DNA from: Lachnospiraceae bacterium
GTDB lineage: Bacteria; Bacillota; Clostridia; Lachnospirales; Lachnospiraceae
Reading direction: 5' to 3'
DNA length: 12,172 bases
Assembly (NCBI GenBank): GCA_017476305.1
Contig: JAFVAA010000659.1
Location: 1 to 12,172 of the forward strand
The notes below the pieces were generated by a model. That model did no database searches, was not told the origin of the DNA, and saw only the letters and a list, made by a program, of their open reading frames with translations. Of the stretch, positions 1 to 6,021 are shown piece by piece (positions within the stretch are counted from its first letter, which is position 1; each line of letters begins with the position of its first letter). The position numbers and the translations under genes are program-made.

Positions 1-28
1 ATAATTTAGATTATATAATCTAAATTAT
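1..28. promoter_or_regulatory. Perfect 28-bp palindrome, probable operator over a -10 box
   Basis: Bases 1-14 (ATAATTTAGATTAT) are the exact reverse complement of bases 15-28. The centre holds TATAAT at 14-19, which would serve as the -10 box for the ATPase gene starting at 75. A repressor bound to this dyad would block transcription. The matching -35 box would lie outside the window. That this is an operator is inferred; the palindrome itself is seen directly. It resembles in style, but does not equal, the operators upstream of hipA. Confidence 0.6.
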
Positions 29-74
29 ATTAATAAGGTTTTTGATTAAAACATTGGTGCAGGGGGGATCAGCT

Positions 75-1469
75 ATGTTTTTAGGACGTGAGGAAGAGTT
101 ACGGCTTTTGGAAGGGTATTATGCGAAAAAAGGCGGGCAGCTCATTATTTTATATGGCAGGAGAAGAACTGGGAAAACAGAGCTTTTAAGGTATTTTTGT
201 AAAAAAAAGGAGCATGTGTTTTATTCCTGTACGGAGGTGACGGATGAACAACAGTTGGAAATGTTTAGTGACAGACTGCTTCGTACCGGCATGGAGGCAG
301 GAAAGTATATTCAGTCCTTTTCGGATTGGGAACAGGCTTTCTCCAATGTAAAGGGGCTTCCTTTTCAAAAAAAATTACTAGTGATAGATGAATTTCCATA
401 TATGGTGCAGAAAAATAATAGTATTCCGTCTATATTGCAAAAGCTCTGGGATCATGATTTAAAAAATCAGGATGTTATGATTATTTTGTGCGGAAGTGCT
501 ATGTCTTTTATGGAGGAGGACATTCTGGCAGAGAAAAATCCTTTATATGGACGTGCGACAGGGATTTTAAAGCTTTTGCCGATGTCGTTTTACGAGGCGG
601 TTCAATTCCTGCCATCTTACAGGTTCGAGGAAAAAGTAGAGGCATATGCGATTTTAGGCGGGATTCCTCACTATTTAAAGCAGTTTGCAAATGATGCATC
701 TTTAGAAGAAAATATCTGTGGACAGATTTTAAGTAGAGGCAGCATTTTATATAGTGAAGTAGAATTTTTACTGCGGCAGGAAATGAGGGAGACTGCTACT
801 TATAACACCATCATACAGGCAGTAGCACTGGGCTGTACGAAGCTTAATGAGATTAGTCAGAAGACAATGATAGAAAGTGCGAAGCTAACATCCTATTTAA
901 AAAATCTGATTAGCCTGGGAATCGTATATAAAGAGTTTTCCATAGAAACCGGAATCAAGGAAAGTGCCAATGTACAGAGGGGCTTGTACCGTTTGACGGA
1001 CCACTTTTTCCGGTTTTATTATGCGTTTGTCTTTCCGAATCTTTCTGTGCTGGAGGGGGGAGATGAGAGAGGAGTATGGGAGTATGTGATAAAGCCCGGA
1101 TTTTCACATTTTGTATCCTATGCATATGAAAATATATGCAGACAGTATCTTTTTCGGAAAAATAAAAAAAGGGAACTGCCCGGATTTTATACAAATTTCG
1201 GCAGATGGTGGAATAAAACGGATGAGATGGATATCGTGGGAACAGGTGCAGATAAAAAGCATTTCATCGCAGGGGAGTGCAAATACAGAGGACAGGAGAT
1301 GGAGCTTTCTGACTGTGTGCATTTGGAGGAGAAGTGGGAGAGATGCTTCGGGGCGGCAGAGAGAACCTGCTACTTTTTTTCGAAAGGGGGATTTACAGAT
1401 GAGGTGAGGGCATATGCGAAAAAAACAGGTGCGGTTTTAGTGGGTTTAGAGGAGGTGGTAGAGGGATAG
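75..1469 (+). CDS. AAA-family ATPase with C-terminal DUF234 (PD-(D/E)XK-like) domain
   Basis: A 464-residue protein of the archaeal-ATPase/DUF234 type. It begins with the family's FLGREEEL opening, followed by Walker A GRRRTGKT (residues 28-35), Walker B LLVIDE (101-106) and a GSAMSFME segment typical of the sensor region. A middle helical/winged-helix section follows. The C-terminal part carries MDIVG (D386) and GECK (E401, K403), the spacing of a PD-(D/E)XK nuclease core, and looks intact. I chose ATG 75 because AGGGGGG at 61-67 sits 7 bases before it; an in-frame TTG at 42 has no such site. The gene stands alone, with a palindrome over its promoter and 181 bases before the next gene. The biological role of bacterial members is not established; DNA processing or defence is a guess. 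Family assignment is firm, function is open. Confidence 0.85.
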   Translation: MFLGREEELRLLEGYYAKKGGQLIILYGRRRTGKTELLRYFCKKKEHVFYSCTEVTDEQQLEMFSDRLLRTGMEAGKYIQSFSDWEQAFSNVKGLPFQKKLLVIDEFPYMVQKNNSIPSILQKLWDHDLKNQDVMIILCGSAMSFMEEDILAEKNPLYGRATGILKLLPMSFYEAVQFLPSYRFEEKVEAYAILGGIPHYLKQFANDASLEENICGQILSRGSILYSEVEFLLRQEMRETATYNTIIQAVALGCTKLNEISQKTMIESAKLTSYLKNLISLGIVYKEFSIETGIKESANVQRGLYRLTDHFFRFYYAFVFPNLSVLEGGDERGVWEYVIKPGFSHFVSYAYENICRQYLFRKNKKRELPGFYTNFGRWWNKTDEMDIVGTGADKKHFIAGECKYRGQEMELSDCVHLEEKWERCFGAAERTCYFFSKGGFTDEVRAYAKKTGAVLVGLEEVVEG

Positions 1470-1546
1470 CAGTATGAAGTGTAACGGATTATGTGATTCT
1501 TGCAAAATAAAATAGAGAAAGTCTGGTTTTCCAAAATGATTTGGTG

Positions 1547-1552
1547 TATAAT
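1547..1552 (+). promoter_or_regulatory. Candidate -10 box for the DNA glycosylase gene
   Basis: A perfect TATAAT lies 98 bases before the glycosylase start. The bases 17-18 upstream (around 1523-1529) match the -35 consensus poorly, so the call rests mainly on the -10. A CCAAA-ATGA-TTTGG dyad at 1531-1544 lies between the -35 position and the -10. The downstream leader contains a terminator-like hairpin at 1612-1632. Confidence 0.35.
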
Positions 1553-1609
1553 AATTACGTATGAGTTTTTGAGAAATTCTGGTTAGGAAATGAGTAAATT
1601 ATTGATGCA

Positions 1610-1632
1610 CAGTTCCTTGGGAACAGTTTTTT
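1610..1632 (+). terminator. Small terminator-like hairpin in the glycosylase leader
   Basis: GTTCC (1612-1616) pairs with GGAAC (1620-1624) around a three-base loop. C1610 and G1626 could pair across an A-A mismatch, and six T follow at 1627-1632. It could end readthrough from the ATPase gene or act as an attenuator, since it lies between a TATAAT and the glycosylase ribosome binding site. The stem is short, so termination would be weak. Confidence 0.4.
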
Positions 1633-1650
1633 GAGGGGAAGGGATGAGTT

Positions 1651-2130
1651 ATGATAGAGCATCCGATTGAACCGGTGTTTGATGAGAAATCAAAGGTTTT
1701 GATTTTAGGGAGTTTTCCCTCTGTGAAATCAAGAGAGACGGGATTTTTTTATGGTCATCCGCAGAACCGGTTCTGGAAGGTCTTAGCAGGACTGTTTGGA
1801 GAGGAGGTTCCGGGGACGGTTCCTGAAAAGAAAGCATTTCTGTTAAGAAATCACGTAGCAGTCTGGGATGTGATTCATTCCTGTGATATTACGGGTTCTT
1901 CGGACAGCAGCATTAAAAATGTAGTGGCAAATGATCTCAGTGAGATTCTTTCTACGGCAGATATCCGGGAGATTTTTGTAAATGGGAAAAAGGCAGAGGC
2001 ACTTTATAAAAAGTATATTTTTCCGGAGACAAAAAGGGAGGCGGTCTGTCTGCCCTCCACGAGCCCCGCAAATGCTGCGTGGAGCCTGGGGAGACTTTTA
2101 GAGGCGTGGCGGGTGGTGAAGGGTTCGTGA
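1651..2130 (+). CDS. Uracil/hypoxanthine-DNA glycosylase (UDG family 6-like, DNA-deoxyinosine glycosylase)
   Basis: A 159-residue base-excision repair enzyme predicted to remove hypoxanthine (deaminated adenine) and possibly uracil from DNA. Motif I is LILGSFPS at residues 17-24, continuing to GFFYGHPQNRFW. The Asn of HPQNRFW is residue 39, the position reported as catalytic in the hypoxanthine-DNA glycosylase family. Motif II is STSPANA near residues 135-141. The length fits the family. The start at ATG 1651 follows GAGGGGAAGGG at 1633-1643. An earlier ATG at 1644 is in another frame. It has its own candidate promoter and is not tightly coupled to either neighbour. The domain call is firm; substrate preference comes from family knowledge and is less certain. 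Confidence 0.88.
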   Translation: MIEHPIEPVFDEKSKVLILGSFPSVKSRETGFFYGHPQNRFWKVLAGLFGEEVPGTVPEKKAFLLRNHVAVWDVIHSCDITGSSDSSIKNVVANDLSEILSTADIREIFVNGKKAEALYKKYIFPETKREAVCLPSTSPANAAWSLGRLLEAWRVVKGS

Positions 2131-2150
2131 ATTTGTATGGGTGATATGCA

Positions 2151-2185
2151 TTACCATTTGTGAACGGTCAGTCTGTGAATGGTAA
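2151..2185. promoter_or_regulatory. Inverted repeat upstream of trpB2
   Basis: TTACCATT (2151-2158) and AATGGTAA (2178-2185) form perfect 8-base arms around a 19-base spacer. The same stretch contains a direct repeat, TGTGAACGGTCA then TGTGAATGGTAA, matching at 10 of 12 positions. Its place in the 147-base gap before trpB2 suggests a regulator binding site. No T-box or Trp leader features are visible. Confidence 0.4.
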
Positions 2186-2277
2186 CGTTTACAGAGCAAG
2201 GAAGAGATTGGGACGGATATCAGATAAGTAGATCATAATCAGAAAATAATTTTAATATAAAGGAGAGTAAATATAAC

Positions 2278-3639
2278 ATGAGTAAAGAAATACCTTATAA
2301 GATTTACCTGGAAGAAAATGAGATGCCAAAGCAGTGGTACAATGTGCGGGCAGATATGGAACATAAGCCGGCACCGCTTTTGAATCCGGCGACGAAGGAG
2401 CCGATGACTTTAGCGGAGCTGGAGCAGGTGTTTTGTACAGAGCTTGCGAAGCAGGAGCTGGATGATACGACACCATATTTCGATATTCCGGAGGAGATTT
2501 TAGATTTTTATAAAATGTATCGTCCATCGCCTCTCGTAAGAGCGTACTGCCTGGAGAAAAAGCTGGATACTCCGGCGAAGATTTATTACAAATTTGAAGG
2601 AAATAATACGAGTGGGAGCCATAAGTTAAATTCTGCGATTGCACAGGCTTACTATGCGAAAAAGCAGGGGTTAAAGGGTGTGACCACGGAAACCGGTGCC
2701 GGTCAGTGGGGCACGGCTCTTTCGATGGCATGCTCGTATCTGGATTTGGACTGTAAGGTGTATATGGTAAAATGCTCCTATGAGCAGAAGCCTTTCCGGA
2801 GAGAGGTCATGCGGACCTATGGAGCGAGTGTGACACCGTCACCGTCTGAGGATACGGAAGTGGGAAGAAAGATTTTAGCAGAGCATCCGGGGACGACGGG
2901 AAGCCTGGGCTGTGCCATTTCAGAGGCAGTAGAGGTGGCTACCCATACGGAGGGATACCGTTATGTGCTCGGAAGTGTGCTTTCCCAGGTGCTTTTACAC
3001 CAGACGGTCATCGGTCTGGAGACAAAGATTGCACTGGATAAATATGACATTGTGCCGGATATGATCATCGGCTGTGCCGGTGGTGGTTCGAACCTCGGGG
3101 GCTTAATTTCTCCATTTATGGGAGAGAAAATCCGTGGGGAAAAGGATTATCAGATTATAGCGGTGGAGCCTGCATCCTGCCCGAGCCTTACGAGAGGAAA
3201 GTATGCGTATGATTTCTGCGATACGGGTAAGGTGTGTCCTTTAGCGAAGATGTATACGCTCGGCAGTGGATTTATTCCTTCGCCAAACCACGCAGGTGGT
3301 CTTCGCTATCACGGAATGAGTTCGATTCTGTCCCAGCTGTATGATGATGGACTGATGGAGGCGCGTTCTGTCACGCAGACGGAGGTGTTTGAGGCAGCAG
3401 AGAAGTTTGCCAGGGTAGAGGGAATCCTTCCGGCACCGGAGAGCAGCCATGCGATTAAGGTGGCGATTGACGAGGCGATGAAGTGCAAGGAGACCGGAGA
3501 GGAAAAAACGATTGTATTTGGTCTGACGGGAACAGGCTATTTCGATATGTATGCATATGAAAGCTTCCATGATGGGACGATGAGGGATTATGTTCCGACG
3601 GATGAGGATTTAAAGCCGGGATTCGAGTCCTTGCCGTAG
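2278..3639 (+). CDS. trpB: TrpB2-type tryptophan synthase beta chain
   Basis: A 453-residue PLP enzyme that makes L-tryptophan from indole and L-serine in the cytoplasm. The PLP lysine is K116 in GSHKLNSA. The catalytic glutamate is E138 in ETGAGQWG, where Trp replaces the His of ordinary TrpB, a TrpB2 hallmark. The phosphate cup is GCAGGGSN (265-272). The N-terminal extension of about 80 residues and the length of about 450 also fit TrpB2 rather than the roughly 400-residue TrpB1. No trpA or other trp gene adjoins it, so it may salvage free indole rather than work in a classical alpha-beta complex (inference). The ribosome binding site AAGGAG at 2260-2265 sits 12 bases from ATG 2278, longer than usual. 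An Lrp/AsnC regulator gene follows after 68 bases on the same strand and is a likely regulator. Confidence 0.93.
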   Translation: MSKEIPYKIYLEENEMPKQWYNVRADMEHKPAPLLNPATKEPMTLAELEQVFCTELAKQELDDTTPYFDIPEEILDFYKMYRPSPLVRAYCLEKKLDTPAKIYYKFEGNNTSGSHKLNSAIAQAYYAKKQGLKGVTTETGAGQWGTALSMACSYLDLDCKVYMVKCSYEQKPFRREVMRTYGASVTPSPSEDTEVGRKILAEHPGTTGSLGCAISEAVEVATHTEGYRYVLGSVLSQVLLHQTVIGLETKIALDKYDIVPDMIIGCAGGGSNLGGLISPFMGEKIRGEKDYQIIAVEPASCPSLTRGKYAYDFCDTGKVCPLAKMYTLGSGFIPSPNHAGGLRYHGMSSILSQLYDDGLMEARSVTQTEVFEAAEKFARVEGILPAPESSHAIKVAIDEAMKCKETGEEKTIVFGLTGTGYFDMYAYESFHDGTMRDYVPTDEDLKPGFESLP

Positions 3640-3680
3640 GAAAGAATATTATTTTTGAAAAGAAAAAATGAAAAAGAATA

Positions 3681-3693
3681 GATGAATATCATC
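3681..3693. promoter_or_regulatory. GATGA-ATA-TCATC dyad before the Lrp-family gene
   Basis: A perfect 5-base dyad with a 3-base centre, located 14 bases before the regulator's start codon. Lrp/AsnC proteins commonly bind imperfect dyads of about this size and control their own genes, so autoregulation is plausible. This is inferred from position only. Confidence 0.35.
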
Positions 3694-3707
3694 TAAAGGG
3701 GAAGCAA

Positions 3708-4154
3708 ATGAAAAATAATAAATTGGACCATATTGACAGGGAGATCCTCGATATGCTGCAGAAAAATGCGAGGATTTCCTTAAAGGATATTGCGGAAAAG
3801 GTTTTTTTATCTTCACCGGCAGTTTCCGCGCGCATAGAGAGTCTGGTGGAAAGCGGATATATCGAGGGCTTTCATGCACGGTTAAATACGGAGAAGATGG
3901 GGTATCACATCAAGGCGTTCATCAGTCTGGAGGTGGCACCTGTGGACAAACCGGAGTTTTATCCATATATCGAGAGCTGTAAAAATGTAGTGGAATGCAA
4001 CTGTGTGACGGGAGATTATTCCATGCTGATGGAGGTGCTGTTTCCGAATACGGATGAGCTTGACCAGTTTATCGGTGAGCTGCAAAGGTTCGGCAGGACA
4101 AAAACACTGATTGTATTTTCTACATGCGTGGAGCATAGAGGGCTGCAGATTTGA
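3708..4154 (+). CDS. Lrp/AsnC family transcriptional regulator
   Basis: A 148-residue regulator of the feast/famine family. The N-terminus has the typical LDHIDREILDMLQKNAR start and a winged helix-turn-helix around residues 24-46 (SLKDIAEKVFLSSPAVSARI). A RAM effector-binding domain follows from about residue 68, with the family's CVTGDYSMLMEV segment that lines the amino-acid pocket. The length is normal. The start is ATG 3708 with AAGGGGA at 3696-3702. It lies 68 bases after trpB2 in the same direction, which suggests that it senses an amino acid, perhaps tryptophan or another aromatic one, and controls that gene or itself. The specific ligand cannot be read from the sequence. Confidence 0.92.
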   Translation: MKNNKLDHIDREILDMLQKNARISLKDIAEKVFLSSPAVSARIESLVESGYIEGFHARLNTEKMGYHIKAFISLEVAPVDKPEFYPYIESCKNVVECNCVTGDYSMLMEVLFPNTDELDQFIGELQRFGRTKTLIVFSTCVEHRGLQI

Positions 4155-4168
4155 AGATGGGCATGTGG

Positions 4169-4229
4169 CAGCACAGCTGCATAGGGTGCTGTGTTTGCGG
4201 TAAAGGCAGAACCTATGCTTTGCATAGGT
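4169..4229 (+). other. Paired stem-loops with an alternative pairing, glucokinase leader
   Basis: CAGCAC (4169-4174) pairs with GTGCTG (4186-4191). ACCTATGC (4211-4218) pairs perfectly with GCATAGGT (4222-4229) around a TTT loop. A second GCATAGG (4179-4185) sits in the loop of the first hairpin and could also pair with 4212-4218. GAAGATGG is repeated at 4153-4160 and 4232-4239, bracketing the structure. There is no T run, so it is not an ordinary terminator. It may be mRNA processing or regulatory structure, or a decayed repeat. Confidence 0.45.
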
Positions 4230-4278
4230 GGGAAGATGGCTGTAAATAGCAACAATAAAGGATGAATGGAGGAGAAAC

Positions 4279-5226
4279 ATGGCAAATTTTATTTATGGTG
4301 TGGACATTGGAGGAACCTCAGTGAAAATGGGGCTTTTTGACGAGAAGGGAGAAATGCTTGAAAAGTGGGAGATTGATACGAGAAAGGAAAATGCGGGAGA
4401 AAATATTTTACCGGATATCGCTGCTTCCATTAAAGAGAAAAATGCAGAAAAAGGAATCGGAACAGAGGACATCCTCGGAATTGGAATGGGCGTTCCGGGA
4501 CCAATCACAGAGGATGGCAGAGTGTTAAAGTGTGCAAACTTAGGCTGGGGCATTTTCTCTGTGGCAGACAGGGTGACGGAGCTTACCGGTGTGAAAAAGG
4601 TCTGCGTGGGAAATGATGCGAATATTGCAGCTCTTGGCGAGCAGTGGCGTGGCGGTGGACGCGGCTTTGACAGTATTGTGATGGTGACTTTGGGAACCGG
4701 TGTCGGCGGTGGCGTGATTTTAAACGGAAAAATCTTGACTGGTGCGACGGGTGCCGGTGGTGAGATCGGACATCTAAATGTAAATCCTGCGGAAACCCGT
4801 GTTTGCGGCTGTGGAAAGAAGGGGTGCTTAGAGCAGTATTCTTCTGCGACGGGACTGATGAGAAGTGCGAGAGAGGCTGTGGCTGCTTCTGACAGACCTT
4901 CGCTGATGCGTAATTTTGCGCCGGAAAAACTGACCGGAAAAGAGATTTTCGATGCATATAAGGAAAAGGATGAGATGGCGACGGAGGTTGTGGAGGAGTT
5001 TGCAGAGTACTTAGGCCTGGGACTTGGACAGGTGGCGCAGGTCGTAAATCCACAGGCGTTTGTCATCGGTGGCGGCGTTTCGAAAAACGGGCAGTGCGTG
5101 GCAGATATCGTGAAGGAAAAGTTCGAGAAAAATGTCATGTTTGCACTAAAGGATACCCAGTTTCGTCTGGCAGAGCTTGGTAATGATGCCGGGATGTATG
5201 GGGCAGTGAGGATGGTGCTTTCGTAG
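4279..5226 (+). CDS. glcK: ROK-family glucokinase
   Basis: A 315-residue cytoplasmic sugar kinase that converts glucose to glucose 6-phosphate with ATP. The phosphate motif DIGGTSVK covers residues 9-16. The catalytic Asp is D113 in GNDANIAALGE. The second ATP motif is GTGVGGG (139-145). GAGGEIGH (158-165) supplies the sugar-binding Glu and a zinc His, and CGCGKKGCLE (176-185) supplies the Cys ligands C176, C178 and C183. The length and all motifs match Gram-positive glucokinases rather than ROK repressors, since there is no N-terminal DNA-binding domain. The start ATG 4279 follows GGAGGAG at 4268-4274. A 59-residue gene follows after 32 bases and is probably cotranscribed. The 124-base leader holds stem-loops. 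Confidence 0.94.
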   Translation: MANFIYGVDIGGTSVKMGLFDEKGEMLEKWEIDTRKENAGENILPDIAASIKEKNAEKGIGTEDILGIGMGVPGPITEDGRVLKCANLGWGIFSVADRVTELTGVKKVCVGNDANIAALGEQWRGGGRGFDSIVMVTLGTGVGGGVILNGKILTGATGAGGEIGHLNVNPAETRVCGCGKKGCLEQYSSATGLMRSAREAVAASDRPSLMRNFAPEKLTGKEIFDAYKEKDEMATEVVEEFAEYLGLGLGQVAQVVNPQAFVIGGGVSKNGQCVADIVKEKFEKNVMFALKDTQFRLAELGNDAGMYGAVRMVLS

Positions 5227-5258
5227 GGGGAAGGAAATTTTTAGAAGGAGTTGATAAA

Positions 5259-5438
5259 ATGGAGGTTATGGAGATGGCAGAGAAAGAACAGGCTACCATT
5301 TTAATGGACAAATTTATTGATCTGCAGAGAATTAAAGCAGCAGATGACAGAGAGAAAGAAATTACTTATCAGATCAAAACCACGAAAGCGAAGTTAGAGG
5401 CTCTGGGGATTGTGACAGAGGACTTAAATATTGAGTAA
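5259..5438 (+). CDS. Small hypothetical protein, 59 residues, downstream of glucokinase
   Basis: Reads from ATG 5259 to TAA 5436-5438, with a strong ribosome binding site AGAAGGAG at 5243-5250, 8 bases before the start. The product begins MEVMEMAEKEQATILMDKF and ends in EDLNIE. It is highly charged, has no Cys and no membrane segment, and is predicted to be mostly helical, with a probable helical hairpin (residues 5-30 and 31-50). It lies 32 bases after glcK and just before a terminator-like stem-loop, so it is probably the last gene of that transcript. I do not recognise the family. A small regulatory or scaffold protein is possible, but nothing in the sequence shows a function. Confidence 0.7.
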   Translation: MEVMEMAEKEQATILMDKFIDLQRIKAADDREKEITYQIKTTKAKLEALGIVTEDLNIE

Positions 5439-5470
5439 AAATACCAGTGGAGATAGTAATTTGTAACGTG

Positions 5471-5510
5471 GAGCAGAGAGCATTTGTGGTGTTGTCTGCT
5501 CTTTGTATAT
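5471..5510 (+). terminator. Probable terminator after the glucokinase operon
   Basis: GAGCAGA (5471-5477) pairs perfectly with TCTGCTC (5495-5501) around a 17-base loop. TTTGTATATT follows. The U tract is interrupted, so strength is moderate. A weaker backup follows at 5521-5547, where CAGAA and TTCTG are followed by six T. Confidence 0.5.
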
Positions 5511-5636
5511 TGGGGAGTTGCAGAATATAAAGGCTTTTCTGTTTTTTATTTATAACGAAGATAAAAGGAGGTTTGCCATCCGGTTTCTTATATACTATTC
5601 CTATATCATGAATGTTTTGCGTAGTTCACCTACTGC

Positions 5637-5915
5637 CTACCGGTTTTCCCGTATGACTTCCTCAATCGTTAAATAGGGCACTTCTTTAAACAGCTCCTTG
5701 ATTTCATCGCTGATATCTAAAGCCATGGCGATTTTTACCAGAGACAGGAATGCGATGAGCCCGGTGGTTTCGAAGCGTTTGACAGAACCTAAACTGACAC
5801 CGCATTTACTGCTTAGGGCTTCCTGCGAGATTTTTCTGCGCCGTCGGATTTTCTGTACTCTCTTTGCGAGTGCGAGTGCAATTTCATCGGCGGTTTCCCA
5901 TGTAAGTTCATTCAT
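5637..5915 (-). CDS. hipB: HipB-like antitoxin, XRE helix-turn-helix
   Basis: A 92-residue protein with one helix-turn-helix domain: RVQKIRRRRKISQEALSSKC followed by GVSLGSVKRFETTG. The C-terminal tail (VPYLTIEEVIRENR) is typical of small HTH proteins paired with HipA. It should bind the palindromes upstream of hipA and hold the kinase inactive. I chose the ATG at 5915 because GGAG lies 7 bases before it on this strand; the same frame opens further, to a GTG at 5948, without a good ribosome binding site. It lies 106 bases downstream of hipA in the same direction, the reverse of the E. coli hipBA order. No clear terminator follows it. The HTH call is certain and the antitoxin role is inferred from pairing with HipA. 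Confidence 0.82.
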   Translation of the reverse strand: MNELTWETADEIALALAKRVQKIRRRRKISQEALSSKCGVSLGSVKRFETTGLIAFLSLVKIAMALDISDEIKELFKEVPYLTIEEVIRENR

Positions 5916-5940
5916 AGTGAGTCTCCTTTTTTTGATGCGA

Positions 5941-6004
5941 CCAGCCACAACGCACCTTTCGTATTTTGCGGCAGTTCCTTAGCCGTTATACGACATGTGG
6001 TTGG
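5941..6004. other. Nested stem-loop in the hipA-hipB gap
   Basis: Three stems nest inside one another. The outer pairs 5941-5949 (CCAGCCACA) with 5996-6004 (TGTGGTTGG). The middle pairs 5959-5964 (TCGTAT) with 5988-5993 (ATACGA). The inner pairs 5969-5972 (CGGC) with 5982-5985 (GCCG) around a 9-base loop. The outer stem has one G-U pair in plus-strand RNA and an A-C mismatch in the hip mRNA. It fills most of the 106-base gap between toxin and antitoxin genes and ends 25 bases before the hipB start. Confidence 0.5.
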
Positions 6005-6021
6005 AACAGTGGGTACAATTA

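Noticed and set aside
2101..2130. GGGTGG-like bases that recall a T-box antiterminator before trpB2
   Set aside because: They lie inside the glycosylase coding sequence and there is no specifier stem or terminator. T-box control is not supported.
2208..2239. TTGGGA and CATAAT as a promoter for trpB2
   Set aside because: The spacer would be 20 bases and both hexamers are weak matches, so it is not reliable enough to list.
2252..2731. A 159-codon minus-strand frame across the trpB2 start
   Set aside because: It overlaps a well-supported PLP enzyme, and its translation shows no recognisable motif.
4293..5138. A 281-codon open frame on the minus strand inside glucokinase
   Set aside because: It is fully antisense to a clear ROK kinase, has a Pro/Ser/Phe-rich product without any domain, and lacks a ribosome binding site. 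It is a by-product of codon usage in glcK.
5551..5610. AAAAGGAGG at about 5573 as the ribosome binding site of another small gene
   Set aside because: Only a TTG-started frame of about a dozen codons follows before a stop, and the next ATG (5608) opens a short antisense reading of hipB.
5698..5982. A 94-codon plus-strand frame antisense to hipB
   Set aside because: The HTH protein on the other strand has a ribosome binding site and a recognised family; this frame has neither.
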